DNA of 64,000 nt from Vibrio hibernica. Lineage in GTDB: Bacteria > Pseudomonadota > Gammaproteobacteria > Enterobacterales > Vibrionaceae. Made by a program: the position numbers and the translations under genes. Shown piece after piece: positions 36,667-45,953 of this stretch (positions are counted from its first letter, which is position 1; each line of letters begins with the position of its first letter). The notes under the pieces were generated by a model. It saw only the letters and a list, made by a program, of their open reading frames with translations. It was not told the DNA's origin and did no database searches. The DNA lies in contig NZ_VHKO01000008.1 in NCBI RefSeq assembly GCF_015223435.1, positions 1 through 64,000 on the forward strand, in the 5' to 3' direction.

Positions 36667-37419
36667 TTAAGACTCATTCACACAACTGAGTTTTTCAACA
36701 CTAACAGAGGCAGATTCAACCTCTTTATTATCATTTATCGACACCACTAAAAATGCCACTAAAGCACACAGATGTCGTAAAAATAAAGTATCCATCTCCG
36801 GTTGAAAGTGGCCACCTTCTTGGCTAGAAAATGCCAGTAACCCCAACGCATCTTTACGCACTAAAGGTAAAATCACATAAGAGCCAAGCTCTGATAATTC
36901 ATCATTATGAAAACGTTCACCACCAAATAAAGCGTGGCGATCATGTCGATTTAAACGCCCTAAATAAGCCTGTTTACCATTGAGATGATTGGTCATAAAA
37001 CGTTGGTAGGTTTCAGATTCCAACGCCCATTTATTATGATTTTGATCGAGCAAAAAGATATGCGACTTCAGCCCAATGGCATTGGAATAACCATCAAGCG
37101 CTTCAACTAGTTGAGTTAAAGAATCACAACGTAATAGCTGTTGTTGAAGATCCATAAGTTGATGAAAAGTTCGATCATTCTTCGCCGCCAGTGACATAAG
37201 TTGAGTAATGTCTTCTTCAAGTTCTTTAATTTTTTGTCGCTGACGACGCATTTGAATTTCAACTAATGACACCGCGCCTTGCTGTGGGTTCGTGATGGAT
37301 AACCGATCCAACAGGCGCCCACGATCAGCAAAAAAATCAGGATGATCTTTTAAGTAATCAGCTACAATTTCAGCCGTTAAATTATCAGCTGCTATTTTCT
37401 GTTCAGTTACGGACACCAC
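36667..37419 (-). CDS. DUF484 family protein (YigA-like)
   Basis: A GAF-like DUF484 protein of about 250 residues. The conserved opening is [19 protein letters not shown], followed by a coiled-coil stretch ([20 protein letters not shown]) and a GAF-like domain. Function unknown; it is almost always between dapF and xerC. The GTG at 37419 was chosen because AAAGAG lies six bases upstream and the family normally starts shortly before DHPDFF; an ATG frame could start at 37497. The gap to dapF (37498-37616) holds an imperfect hairpin with CCCCA/TGGGG arms. Confidence 0.85.
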   Translation of the reverse strand: MVSVTEQKIAADNLTAEIVADYLKDHPDFFADRGRLLDRLSITNPQQGAVSLVEIQMRRQRQKIKELEEDITQLMSLAAKNDRTFHQLMDLQQQLLRCDSLTQLVEALDGYSNAIGLKSHIFLLDQNHNKWALESETYQRFMTNHLNGKQAYLGRLNRHDRHALFGGERFHNDELSELGSYVILPLVRKDALGLLAFSSQEGGHFQPEMDTLFLRHLCALVAFLVVSINDNKEVESASVSVEKLSCVNES

Positions 37420-37616
37420 AATGCACTCTTTCAGGTTGATATAATAAAAAGCTAATGGATCTTGAATACTTTCAACATCGACTGACCGCATACTCAAAAT
37501 AATTGGAATTGCAGTGAGGCGGCAAGATTATTCAGCCCCATGAGTTTAGTTGGCTAAACAATTGGGGTGAATAAACGTAGTCAACAAAGCTGCAGTTTCA
37601 AAAATGAAGAGTATGT

Positions 37617-38447
37617 TTAGCAGGTAATTTGACCATCGTACACATGTGCCACAGGGCCAGTCATATGCAATGGATGACCTTCGCCAACCCAGAAAATACG
37701 TAACTCACCACCCGGCAATTGTACGGTGACTTCTGAATCGAGTAAGCCTTGATCAATCCCCACCGCCACAGCGCCACACGCGCCACTACCACAGGCTTGA
37801 GTTTCGCCCGCACCACGTTCATACACACGTAATTTCACATTCTTACGGTCGATAATTTGCATAAAGCCCGCATTAACACGCTCAGGAAAACGCTCATGCG
37901 ATTCCAGTAATGGCCCTATCGATTCAACATCAAAGGTATCCACATCATCAACAATGGTGACTGCATGCGGATTGCCCATACTAACGGCGCCACAAAATAA
38001 AGTGTGTACGCCCGCACGCAAGATATAGGTTTTTTCAGCTTGTTTGGCTTTAAATGGAATTTTACTTGGCTCAAACACCGGATGTCCCATATTCACGGTA
38101 ACGAGATCGTGACTTTCCACTTTTAATATCATGCGACCTTTTTTAGTGCTGACATTAATGCTGTATTTGTTGGTTAAGCCTTTCATACGCACAAAACGCG
38201 CAAAACAACGTGCGCCATTGCCACATTGTTCTACTTCACTGCCATCGGCATTAAAAATACGGTAATGGAAATCTGTTTCTGGATCATAAGGCGCTTCTAC
38301 CACCAACAATTGATCAAAACCAACACCAGTATGACGGTCGGCTAAACGACGGATCAGATCAGGGGAAAAGAAGATGTTTTGGGTAATACAATCGACCACC
38401 ATAAAGTCGTTACCCAACCCGTGCATTTTAGAAAAATGGAAATGCAT
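37617..38447 (-). CDS. dapF: Diaminopimelate epimerase
   Basis: DapF converts LL-diaminopimelate to the meso form used for peptidoglycan and lysine. The 276-residue protein has both catalytic cysteines: Cys75 in EQCGNGARC and the second in [10 protein letters not shown] near residue 219. The start [14 protein letters not shown] is typical. It sits in the lptM-lysA-dapF cluster, just downstream of lysA, which uses its product. Confidence 0.97.
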   Translation of the reverse strand: MHFHFSKMHGLGNDFMVVDCITQNIFFSPDLIRRLADRHTGVGFDQLLVVEAPYDPETDFHYRIFNADGSEVEQCGNGARCFARFVRMKGLTNKYSINVSTKKGRMILKVESHDLVTVNMGHPVFEPSKIPFKAKQAEKTYILRAGVHTLFCGAVSMGNPHAVTIVDDVDTFDVESIGPLLESHERFPERVNAGFMQIIDRKNVKLRVYERGAGETQACGSGACGAVAVGIDQGLLDSEVTVQLPGGELRIFWVGEGHPLHMTGPVAHVYDGQITC

Positions 38448-38485
38448 ATCGCCTCGTTAATAACTCGTTTTAAATAAAACATCGC

Positions 38486-38514
38486 CTTAACCTAATATTG
38501 TAGGTTAAGACGAT
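38486..38514 (-). terminator. Hairpin between lysA and dapF
   Basis: Perfect 9-bp stem CTTAACCTA/TAGGTTAAG (38486-38494, 38501-38509) in the 79-bp gap. On the minus strand it is followed by GCGATGTTTT, so at best it is a partial terminator or an RNA processing signal. Confidence 0.5.
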
Positions 38515-38526
38515 AAAATTTAGGTC

Positions 38527-39777
38527 TTATGGAAGTAAACTTTCCAATTCCCACAAAGACTCAATTTTTTCACGCTGACGAACCACATGCGCTTGGCTGC
38601 CATCTACAATGATTTCAGCGGCGCGACCGCGCGTGTTGTAATTCGATGCCATCACAAAACCATAAGCGCCAGCAGAACGTATCGCCAGTAAATCGCCTTC
38701 TTCAAGCACTAATTCACGGTCTTTCCCAAGGCAATCACCGGTTTCACAAATCGGGCCGACCAAATCATACATGAGCGCTTCACCTTTACGCGGCGCGACT
38801 GGCACAATATTCATCCAAGCTTGATACAATGATGGACGAATTAAGTCATTCATTGCGGCATCAATAATGGCAAAGTTTTTGTACTCAGTTGGTTTTAGCA
38901 ATTCAACCTTAGTCAGTAAAATTCCTGCATTAGCGGCAATAGCTCGCCCTGGTTCAAAAATTAACTCAAGATGACTGTGATTTTCTAAACGAGACAATAA
39001 CGCTTTAGCATAATCGGATGGTTGCGGTGGTAATTCATCACGATATACCACACCTAAACCGCCACCAACATCAAGGTGGCGAATATGAATCCCTTGCGCG
39101 GCTAGCTCATCAATCAAGGTCAATAAGCGATCAGTGGCATCAATAAATGGCGTTAGTTCGGTTAATTGAGAACCAATATGGCAATCGATGCCTTGCACAT
39201 TCAAATTCGGTAAACTATTAGCAAGTGCATACACTTGTGGCGCACGATCAAACGCGATACCAAATTTATTATCACGCAAACCCGTCGAGATATAAGGATG
39301 AGTATGCGCATCAACATCAGGGTTAATACGCAGAGAAATCGGGGCAATCACACCCAACTCGCCCGCCACTTTATTTAAACGCTCAAGTTCAGGTTCTGAT
39401 TCAACGTTAAAACATTTAATCCCTAACTCTAAAGCTCGTTTCATCTCTGCGGCGGTTTTACCCACACCAGAGAAGACGATTTTTTTCGCATCGCCACCGG
39501 CGGCAATAACACGTTCAAGCTCACCGCCAGAAACAATATCAAAACCAGAACCTAAGCGAGCTAACACATTTAACACGCCAATATTCGAATTGGCTTTAAC
39601 GGCATAGCACACCAAATGAGGATGGTTTGCTACCGAAGAATCAAAGGCTTTCCAATGACGCTCAAGTGTGGCACGTGAATACACATAAAGTGGCGTGCCG
39701 TGCTGCTGTGCAAGTTCAGTAAGTGATACCTCTTCAGCCCAAAGCTGACCATCATCCTGATAATTAAAATAATCCAA
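38527..39777 (-). CDS. lysA: Diaminopimelate decarboxylase
   Basis: LysA is the PLP enzyme making lysine from meso-diaminopimelate. The 416-residue protein has the PLP lysine in YAVKANSN, HIGSQ, the GGGLG phosphate loop in LDVGGGLGV, FEPGRAI and the active-site CETGDCLG. It lies 11 bp after lptM and before dapF, the standard arrangement. Confidence 0.97.
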   Translation of the reverse strand: MDYFNYQDDGQLWAEEVSLTELAQQHGTPLYVYSRATLERHWKAFDSSVANHPHLVCYAVKANSNIGVLNVLARLGSGFDIVSGGELERVIAAGGDAKKIVFSGVGKTAAEMKRALELGIKCFNVESEPELERLNKVAGELGVIAPISLRINPDVDAHTHPYISTGLRDNKFGIAFDRAPQVYALANSLPNLNVQGIDCHIGSQLTELTPFIDATDRLLTLIDELAAQGIHIRHLDVGGGLGVVYRDELPPQPSDYAKALLSRLENHSHLELIFEPGRAIAANAGILLTKVELLKPTEYKNFAIIDAAMNDLIRPSLYQAWMNIVPVAPRKGEALMYDLVGPICETGDCLGKDRELVLEEGDLLAIRSAGAYGFVMASNYNTRGRAAEIIVDGSQAHVVRQREKIESLWELESLLP

Positions 39778-39788
39778 TTTTGTCTTCC

Positions 39789-40013
39789 TTACTGTGCCAA
39801 TTCTGTAGGTTGAGATTGTTGAGTTTCTGTCTTCGATTTTTCATCACTTGTCGCTGGTGTGGTGGTCACTGAACCATCAGAACCTTTAATCGAGATTGTG
39901 CCCGTATTGGTTGGCTTTGGTTCATCTTTTGGTAAATAAAGTGGACCCGTCTGACCGCATCCTGCTAACGTTGTTACCATCAAGGCAAACCATGCTAAAG
40001 TATGTTTTTTCAT
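39789..40013 (-). CDS. lptM: LPS-assembly lipoprotein LptM (YifL)
   Basis: A 74-residue outer-membrane lipoprotein. The lipobox TLAGC gives mature Cys19, followed by the conserved GQTGPLYLP. In E. coli LptM binds the LptD/LptE translocon and promotes LptD disulfide maturation. The tail (Thr/Ser/Lys/Gln-rich) is disordered and longer than in E. coli. Upstream of lysA by 11 bp; divergent from cyaY. Confidence 0.92.
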   Translation of the reverse strand: MKKHTLAWFALMVTTLAGCGQTGPLYLPKDEPKPTNTGTISIKGSDGSVTTTPATSDEKSKTETQQSQPTELAQ

Positions 40014-40149
40014 ATCGATATCGTGATTAATGATTTAATGCCCTCTATAATCGCACCACACACAAGAAAAGCAATACTAAACACCCCAAGATCAAGCGAT
40101 ATCGAAAGCATTATCTGCCCATGTTTTATCAACAAAGGACAACCAAACA

Positions 40150-40464
40150 ATGAATGATACTGAATTCCACCAATTGGTCGATATTCAAATGACCGCCATC
40201 GAAGAAGCCATTGACGATTCAGGCGCAGATATTGATTATGAAGTGTCGGGAAATGTGATGACACTTGAGTTTGAAAACCGCAGCCAAATCATAATTAATC
40301 GCCAAGAGCCCATGCATGAGATTTGGCTAGCGTCTAAGTCCGGTGGCTATCATTTTAAATATGTTGATAACAACTGGATCTGCTCAAAAACAGGCGCTGA
40401 ATTATTTGCTTTAGTCAAAGATGAATGTGCTAAGCATGCAGATGAAGAGATTGAGTGGGTATAA
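40150..40464 (+). CDS. cyaY: Frataxin-like iron-sulfur protein CyaY
   Basis: CyaY binds iron and IscS and regulates Fe-S cluster assembly. The 104-residue protein has the acidic first helix (IEEAIDDSGADIDYE), LEFENRSQIIINRQEPMHEIWLAS, and GGYHFKY, all frataxin signatures. It is divergent from lptM, as in E. coli and V. cholerae. The gene usually on its other side, cyaA, is not here; tusA follows instead, 3 bp away. Confidence 0.96.
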   Translation: MNDTEFHQLVDIQMTAIEEAIDDSGADIDYEVSGNVMTLEFENRSQIIINRQEPMHEIWLASKSGGYHFKYVDNNWICSKTGAELFALVKDECAKHADEEIEWV

Positions 40465-40467
40465 ACG

Positions 40468-40713
40468 ATGCCTTTTGACCCCAACAACGCCAATAAGGTT
40501 TTAGATGCGAATGGCCTACGCTGCCCTGAGCCGGTGATGATGGTGCGTAAAACCATCCGCACACTGCAAGATGGAGAAACGTTGCTTATTACCGCCGATG
40601 ATCCCTCCACCACGCGTGATATTCCAAGCTTTTGCCGTTTTATGGATCATCAATTGATTGCCGCTCAAATTGAACAATTGCCTTATCAGTTTTTGATCAA
40701 GAAAGGGTTATGA
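40468..40713 (+). CDS. tusA: Sulfur carrier protein TusA
   Basis: TusA takes persulfide sulfur from IscS and passes it on for tRNA 2-thiouridine. The 81-residue protein has the carrier Cys19 in RCPEPVM and the conserved [17 protein letters not shown]. It starts 3 bp after the cyaY stop and so is probably co-translated with it. Both partners interact with IscS, which makes the pairing functionally sensible. Confidence 0.95.
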   Translation: MPFDPNNANKVLDANGLRCPEPVMMVRKTIRTLQDGETLLITADDPSTTRDIPSFCRFMDHQLIAAQIEQLPYQFLIKKGL

Positions 40714-40732
40714 CTTTCTCTGTACTCCAAGA

Positions 40733-40770
40733 TCAAAAAGGCCGTTGTGTGATATTCACTTAACGGCCTT
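40733..40770. terminator. Terminator between tusA and mntP
   Basis: Perfect 9-bp stem AAGGCCGTT/AACGGCCTT (40738-40746, 40762-40770). On the minus strand it is followed by TTTTTGATC, a good terminator for mntP; it may also stop tusA transcripts. Confidence 0.82.
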
Positions 40771-40815
40771 AAAACATGATAGAACTAGTATTACTCAGTT
40801 GATACTTTGCCTCGC

Positions 40816-41370
40816 TCAAGCATCAAGCAATAAAAACTTAAACGCGATCAATATCAATACCACACCACCAGCCAGTTCAGCTTTACTTTCCAGCCAAGTC
40901 CCACTTCTTCGACCAATAAACACGCCTAAGAAACTAAACACAAAAGTGATAAAGCCAATAATCGCACAAGCTAAAAATGGATTAACATTCAAAAGTGGCA
41001 AGCTAAATCCAGCCGCCATTGCATCGACACTAGTCGCAATCGCAAGCGTCAGCATTATACGATGGGTAATTTGGCAGATATCCTCTTCAATCCCTTCAGA
41101 AAAGGATTCATAAATCATCTTAGCGCCAATAAATAACAATAAAATAAAAGCAATATAAGACGCGTAGCCTTCCACCCAGTCCAAAACGCCATGGCCACCG
41201 AGAAAACCAATAAACGGCATTAGGGCTTGGAACACACCAAAATAAATACCCGCTTTTAGCGCTACATTGATTGGCTTCGTTGGTTCGCTACTCACTTTCG
41301 AACCCAATCCGATCGATACCGCAAAAGCATCCATACTTAACGCTAATGCCAACAAAATCACATCTAACAT
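40816..41370 (-). CDS. mntP: Manganese efflux pump MntP
   Basis: MntP exports Mn2+ across the inner membrane. The 184-residue protein has six helices in two repeats; the conserved [14 protein letters not shown] and its counterpart [16 protein letters not shown] carry the aspartates needed for transport. I looked for a yybP-ykoY manganese riboswitch in its upstream region and did not find the consensus, unlike E. coli mntP. Divergent from glyQ. Confidence 0.93.
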   Translation of the reverse strand: MLDVILLALALSMDAFAVSIGLGSKVSSEPTKPINVALKAGIYFGVFQALMPFIGFLGGHGVLDWVEGYASYIAFILLLFIGAKMIYESFSEGIEEDICQITHRIMLTLAIATSVDAMAAGFSLPLLNVNPFLACAIIGFITFVFSFLGVFIGRRSGTWLESKAELAGGVVLILIAFKFLLLDA

Positions 41371-41552
41371 TGCTTATCTCTCTTCAATACCGTCACTCAA
41401 CTTATATCGATGTAATTCTTTTTGCCTTTTTCAGGCTTATTTTGCGGACAAAGCTTATAAGTTCTTTTCTTTTACTGCAATCCTGAACTTTTACTGTAAT
41501 CACAGATTGAGGCGAATAAGTGAACTCGCTATACTGAACCACTATTTTTATC
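41371..41552. promoter_or_regulatory. mntP-glyQ intergenic, promoter part
   Basis: The mntP-proximal part of a 323-bp gap. A small GCCT..AGGC hairpin lies near the mntP start. No recognised riboswitch, operator or gene is visible. The part nearer glyQ is taken up by the long near-palindrome described separately. Confidence 0.4.
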
Positions 41553-41663
41553 AGGGGTTGTTTGTATTTCGTGTTGTGATTAATGACGAATCGGTGAGCT
41601 GTAATAATGAAGTTCAAATTACATCGATTCAAACAACATGGATTCGAAATACAAATAGCCCCT
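41553..41663. repeat. 111-nt near-palindrome upstream of glyQ
   Basis: An outer 19-bp stem (41553-41571 with 41645-41663, two G-U pairs when read as plus-strand RNA) encloses three further nested stems: TGTTGT/ACAACA (41572-41577, 41633-41638), GAATCG/CGATTC (41588-41593, 41625-41630) and TGTAAT/ATTACA (41600-41605, 41618-41623). It ends 30 bp before the glyQ ATG. It could be a structured glyQ leader RNA or a miniature inverted-repeat element. Confidence 0.8.
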
Positions 41664-41693
41664 TATGCGCGAACAGAGTAGGCAAATCACATT

Positions 41694-42623
41694 ATGCAAA
41701 AATACGACGTCAAAACCTTTCAAGGAATGATCCTCGCTCTGCAGGATTATTGGGCCCAAGTCGGCTGTACCATTGTTCAACCTTTAGATATGGAAGTGGG
41801 CGCGGGGACTTCTCACCCGATGACTTGTTTACGTGCGATCGGCCCAGAGCCAATTGCGGTGGCTTATGTTCAGCCGTCACGTCGCCCTACCGATGGTCGT
41901 TACGGTGAAAACCCAAATCGCTTGCAACATTACTATCAATTTCAAGTGATCATCAAACCGTCTCCCGACAATATTCAAGAACTGTACCTCGGTTCACTTG
42001 AAACGCTGGGCATTGATACTTTAGTGCACGACATTCGTTTTGTAGAAGATAACTGGGAAAACCCAACACTTGGCGCTTGGGGTTTAGGCTGGGAAGTATG
42101 GCTAAACGGTATGGAAGTAACCCAATTTACTTACTTCCAACAAGTCGGTGGCCTTGAATGCAAACCAGTAACCGGCGAGATCACTTACGGTATTGAACGC
42201 TTGGCGATGTACATCCAAGGTGTTGATTCTGTTTACGACTTAGTATGGACAGATGGCCCACTAGGCAAAGTGACTTACGGCGATATTTTCCACCAAAACG
42301 AAGTGGAACAATCAACTTATAACTTCGAGCACGCGGATGTGGATTTCCTATTTGGCTTCTTTGATCAATGTGAAAAAGAATGTCAGGAGCTACTTGCGCT
42401 AGATACACCGCTTTCCCTTCCTGCTTACGAACGTATTTTAAAAGCAGGTCATGCGTTTAACTTACTCGATGCGCGTAAAGCGATCTCAGTAACTGAACGT
42501 CAGCGTTATATTTTGCGCATTCGTAACTTAACCAAATCCGTTGCAGAAGCTTACTACGCCTCTCGTGAAGCGTTGGGATTCCCGATGCTTAAAAATACAT
42601 CCAACACTAGCGAGGAGAAGTAA
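41694..42623 (+). CDS. glyQ: Glycyl-tRNA synthetase alpha subunit
   Basis: GlyQ holds the class II aminoacylation site of the bacterial alpha2beta2 GlyRS. The 309-residue protein opens with [13 protein letters not shown] and has [45 protein letters not shown] and the C-terminal class II motif [11 protein letters not shown]. glyS follows 2 bp later. A large RNA hairpin lies just upstream of its start; the ribosome site itself is weak. Confidence 0.97.
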   Translation: MQKYDVKTFQGMILALQDYWAQVGCTIVQPLDMEVGAGTSHPMTCLRAIGPEPIAVAYVQPSRRPTDGRYGENPNRLQHYYQFQVIIKPSPDNIQELYLGSLETLGIDTLVHDIRFVEDNWENPTLGAWGLGWEVWLNGMEVTQFTYFQQVGGLECKPVTGEITYGIERLAMYIQGVDSVYDLVWTDGPLGKVTYGDIFHQNEVEQSTYNFEHADVDFLFGFFDQCEKECQELLALDTPLSLPAYERILKAGHAFNLLDARKAISVTERQRYILRIRNLTKSVAEAYYASREALGFPMLKNTSNTSEEK

Positions 42624-42625
42624 TC

Positions 42626-44692
42626 ATGGCGAAGAATTTCTTAATCGAACTCGGAACAGAAGAACTGCCACCAACACAACTTCGCACGCTAGCGGAAAGC
42701 TTTGCAGCTAACTTTGAAGCTGAATTAAAAGCCGCAGATATCACTCACGCTGGAATTAAATGGTACGCCACACCTCGTCGCTTAGCATTAAAAGTAACTG
42801 ATTTGGAAGAAGGCCAACAAGATAAAATCATTGAAAAACGTGGCCCTGCTATCGCTTCTGCATTTGATGCTGATGGTAACCCAACCAAAGCAGCTCAAGG
42901 CTGGGCTCGCGGTAATGGCATTACGGTTGAACAAGCTGAACGTGTGAAAACCGATAAAGGCGAATGGTTACTGCACAAACAACAAGTCAAAGGGCAAGCA
43001 GTAAAAGATTTAGTGGTTGATATGGCAGCTAAAGCACTAGCTAATCTTCCGATCGCTAAACCAATGCGTTGGGCTGATAAAGAAATCCAATTTATTCGCC
43101 CAGTCAAAACCTTGACCATTTTGTTAGGTGATGAACTGATCGAAGGCGAAATTTTAGGCGTGGCGTCTGCTCGCATCATTCGTGGTCACCGCTTTATGGG
43201 TGAACGTGAATTCACTATCGACAATGCCGATCAATACCCAAGCTTGCTCGAAGAACGCGGCAAAGTAATGGCGGATTACGAAGCACGTAAAACGATTATT
43301 CTGTGTGATTCTCAAAAAGCCGCGACTGCTGTTGGGGGTACTGCCGATCTTGAAGATGATTTAGTCGAAGAAGTCACGTCTTTGGTGGAATGGCCGGTTG
43401 TGTTAACCGCGAAATTTGAAGAAGAGTTCTTGAAAGTGCCTTCTGAAGCCTTGGTTTACACCATGAAAGGCGATCAAAAATACTTCCCAGTGTATGACGA
43501 TAATAAGAAGCTACTGCCAAACTTCATCTTTGTTTCAAACATCGAATCAAAAGATCCACGTCAAGTAATTGAAGGTAATGAGAAAGTGGTTCGTCCACGT
43601 TTAGCCGATGCGGAGTTCTTCTTCAACACAGACCGCAAGCGCACGCTAGAATCTCATCTGCCAGAACTTGAAACGGCTATCTTCCAAAAACAACTGGGTA
43701 CCATCAAAGACAAAACCGATCGCATCACCGAATTAGCCGGCTTAATTGCACAGGCGATTGGCGCAGATGTGGTTAAGTCAAAACGCGCTGGCTTATTAGC
43801 CAAATGTGATTTGATGACATCAATGGTATTTGAATTTACCGACACTCAGGGCGTAATGGGCATGCACTATGCGCGCCATGATGGTGAAGATGAAGAAGTT
43901 GCAGTAGCACTAAACGAGCAATACATGCCACGCTTTGCTGGTGACTCACTACCAAGTTCAGATGTGGCAGCAAGCGTTGCGATGGCCGATAAACTCGATA
44001 CGCTGGTGGGGATTTTCGGTATTGGCCAAGCGCCAAAAGGCTCTGATCCATTTGCTTTGCGTCGCGCTGCACTCGGTATTTTGCGCATAATCGTTGAGAA
44101 AGGTTATAACCTAGACTTGGTTGAATTAATTGCTCAAGCCAAAGCTCAATTTAAAGTCGAACTTAGTAACAAGAATGTAGAAGACGACGTACTTGAATTC
44201 ATGCTTGGTCGCTTCCGTGCTTGGTATCAAGATGCAGGCTTTAGCATCGATATCATCCAAGCGGTATTGGCTCGTCGCCCAACTAAACCATTGGATTTCG
44301 ATCAACGCGTAAAAGCGGTATCGCATTTCCGTGGATTGGATGAAGCCGAAGCACTGGCAGCTGCCAACAAGCGTGTCGGTAATATTCTGGCCAAGTTTGA
44401 TGGTGAATTGAGCGCGGATATCGATCTTACTTTATTGCAAGAAGATGCTGAAAAATCCTTAGCAGAAGAAGTTGAAGTGATGACAGAAGCTCTCGAACCT
44501 GCATTCGCAACGGGTGATTACCAACAAGCGTTAAGTAAATTGGCAGCACTGCGTGAGCCGGTGGATGCTTTCTTTGATAACGTGATGGTCATGAGCGATG
44601 ATGAAGCACTGAAGAAAAACCGTTTAACTCTGCTGAACAACTTACGTAACTTGTTCTTGCAGATTGCAGACATCTCTTTATTGCAAAAATAA
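42626..44692 (+). CDS. glyS: Glycyl-tRNA synthetase beta subunit
   Basis: GlyS provides tRNA recognition for GlyRS. The 688-residue length matches E. coli (689). It begins [11 protein letters not shown], typical of the family, has the HD-like [10 protein letters not shown] region and ends with the anticodon-binding domain. It follows glyQ in a tight operon and closes with a strong terminator. In V. cholerae this pair is near avtA and ibpA, as here. Confidence 0.97.
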   Translation: MAKNFLIELGTEELPPTQLRTLAESFAANFEAELKAADITHAGIKWYATPRRLALKVTDLEEGQQDKIIEKRGPAIASAFDADGNPTKAAQGWARGNGITVEQAERVKTDKGEWLLHKQQVKGQAVKDLVVDMAAKALANLPIAKPMRWADKEIQFIRPVKTLTILLGDELIEGEILGVASARIIRGHRFMGEREFTIDNADQYPSLLEERGKVMADYEARKTIILCDSQKAATAVGGTADLEDDLVEEVTSLVEWPVVLTAKFEEEFLKVPSEALVYTMKGDQKYFPVYDDNKKLLPNFIFVSNIESKDPRQVIEGNEKVVRPRLADAEFFFNTDRKRTLESHLPELETAIFQKQLGTIKDKTDRITELAGLIAQAIGADVVKSKRAGLLAKCDLMTSMVFEFTDTQGVMGMHYARHDGEDEEVAVALNEQYMPRFAGDSLPSSDVAASVAMADKLDTLVGIFGIGQAPKGSDPFALRRAALGILRIIVEKGYNLDLVELIAQAKAQFKVELSNKNVEDDVLEFMLGRFRAWYQDAGFSIDIIQAVLARRPTKPLDFDQRVKAVSHFRGLDEAEALAAANKRVGNILAKFDGELSADIDLTLLQEDAEKSLAEEVEVMTEALEPAFATGDYQQALSKLAALREPVDAFFDNVMVMSDDEALKKNRLTLLNNLRNLFLQIADISLLQK

Positions 44693-44762
44693 GCCAATAA
44701 CGTGAACCGATAAGAGTTGTTACTAAAAGACTATTGGGATTAACGTTAATATTGGTCATGAT

Positions 44763-44798
44763 AAGCCCAAGCTATAATTAGCTTGGGCTTTTTATTTT
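44763..44798 (+). terminator. Terminator of glyQS
   Basis: Perfect 11-bp stem AAGCCCAAGCT/AGCTTGGGCTT (44763-44773, 44780-44790), loop of six, then TTTATTTTT. Confidence 0.93.
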
Positions 44799-44825
44799 TG
44801 AGTACGAAAAAAGGATTCGATTTAC

Positions 44826-45236
44826 GTGCCAATATTGCAACAGCTTCACCGCTGGTTCACGGCTAAATTCAATCGACTCAGCGGGCAAAACCTACTGTTC
44901 GCTTTACTGATCTACTTAGTCATCGCTTGGGGTTTATTGGATTTTGCTCAAGAAGAGGCTTTAACACCTTTTTCTGATTTTATTTATTACATCATGGTCA
45001 CGGGATCAACGGTAGGTTATGGCGATATGTCCCCCCAAACCGAAATGGGAAAGTGGATCACCGCTCTATTTATTATTCCCGGTGGCGTGGGGTTATTTGC
45101 AATGGTGGTTGGGCGCTTGGCCGCTAATACGATTCAACTATGGAAAGCACGACTAATGGGGCACAAAAAAGTGAACGTAGAAAATCATATTTTAATTTTA
45201 GGTTGGAGCGAAGAACGCACACCTCACCTTATCTAA
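44826..45236 (+). CDS. Potassium channel pore half, ends at in-frame stop
   Basis: A 136-residue product: a charged N-terminus, membrane helix (about 21-40), pore loop with the selectivity filter TVGYGD (62-67), second helix (about 78-98), then the beginning of an RCK/TrkA-N domain (VENHILILGWSE). It stops at TAA (45234-45236). The next codon is ATG, and the same reading frame continues through the rest of the RCK domain. Full-length relatives carry both parts in one protein. Either the gene is broken by a nonsense change, or the two halves are made separately. It begins with GTG (44826). Confidence 0.8.
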   Translation: MPILQQLHRWFTAKFNRLSGQNLLFALLIYLVIAWGLLDFAQEEALTPFSDFIYYIMVTGSTVGYGDMSPQTEMGKWITALFIIPGGVGLFAMVVGRLAANTIQLWKARLMGHKKVNVENHILILGWSEERTPHLI

Positions 45237-45854
45237 ATGTTGTTACATGAAATTAAAAGCTCGCATCAAGACATCGTGTTGTGTTCTGCGCAAAAAATTG
45301 AAAACCCCTTTCCAGGCAAGATCGAATTTGTTCATATCAGCGCTTTTACCGACCAAGCCGATATGCAAAAAACCTGCGTCAATAAAGCTAAAACTATCAT
45401 CATTGATTTAGATAATGATAACGACATTATGGCGGCTGGATTAAATTGTGCTAATGAAAATCCAGATGCGCATATCGTGACCTACTTCCGCGATGCACAT
45501 CTTGGTACTCTACTTAAGCAGCACTGTAAGAATGTCGAATGCATTCCATCCATTGCCTCAGAAATGATAGCCAAATCGGCCGTCGATCCCGGCTCAAGTC
45601 AATTGCATTATGAACTGGTCAATAACGCGCTCGGCATGACGCAATACATGGTCAAATATCAAGGCCAACCCACCAGCTTTAATACAATATTTTCTCGCTT
45701 TAAGCAGCAATACGATGCGATCTTAATCGCCATTAATCAAGGTAATGGTTTGGATCTCAATCCACCGCTGGAACACGTCATTCAACCTGGTGATGTGTTG
45801 GTTTATATTGCAGATGAACGAATTACCAATATTGATTGGAAAACCTTCGTTTAA
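45237..45854 (+). CDS. RCK (TrkA-like) regulatory half of the split potassium channel
   Basis: A 205-residue product in the same frame as the preceding pore half, beginning with ATG directly after its TAA. It contains the remainder of the NAD-binding-like RCK domain (TIIIDLDNDNDIMAAGLNCA, AHIVTYFRD) and an RCK-C-like tail ending in GDVLVYIADERI. No good ribosome site precedes the ATG (GGAG is about 20 bp away), so expression would need termination-reinitiation or stop read-through. The intact codon use and absence of other disruptions suggest a very recent change or real function. Confidence 0.7.
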   Translation: MLLHEIKSSHQDIVLCSAQKIENPFPGKIEFVHISAFTDQADMQKTCVNKAKTIIIDLDNDNDIMAAGLNCANENPDAHIVTYFRDAHLGTLLKQHCKNVECIPSIASEMIAKSAVDPGSSQLHYELVNNALGMTQYMVKYQGQPTSFNTIFSRFKQQYDAILIAINQGNGLDLNPPLEHVIQPGDVLVYIADERITNIDWKTFV

Positions 45855-45877
45855 TATCCTTTATGGCAAATAAAATC

Positions 45878-45903
45878 GGCAGTAAGCGTTCACTTACTGC
45901 CCA
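45878..45903. terminator. Terminator between channel gene and nemA-type gene
   Basis: Perfect 9-bp stem GGCAGTAAG/CTTACTGCC (45878-45886, 45893-45901) with a 6-nt loop, in the convergent gap. T-runs are weak on both sides. Confidence 0.6.
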
Positions 45904-45953
45904 AATTAATTACCGTTAAATAACCATTAAATAGCCGCTAAAATAAGAAGTAA

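Noticed and set aside
41371..41552. Manganese (yybP-ykoY) riboswitch for mntP
   Set aside because: E. coli mntP has one, but the conserved GGGGAGUAG-type loops were not found on the mntP strand; only a small GCCT/AGGC hairpin is present.
41553..41663. Glycine riboswitch or T-box for glyQS
   Set aside because: Neither the tandem glycine aptamer core nor a T-box UGGN motif is recognisable, and the element folds as one long hairpin.
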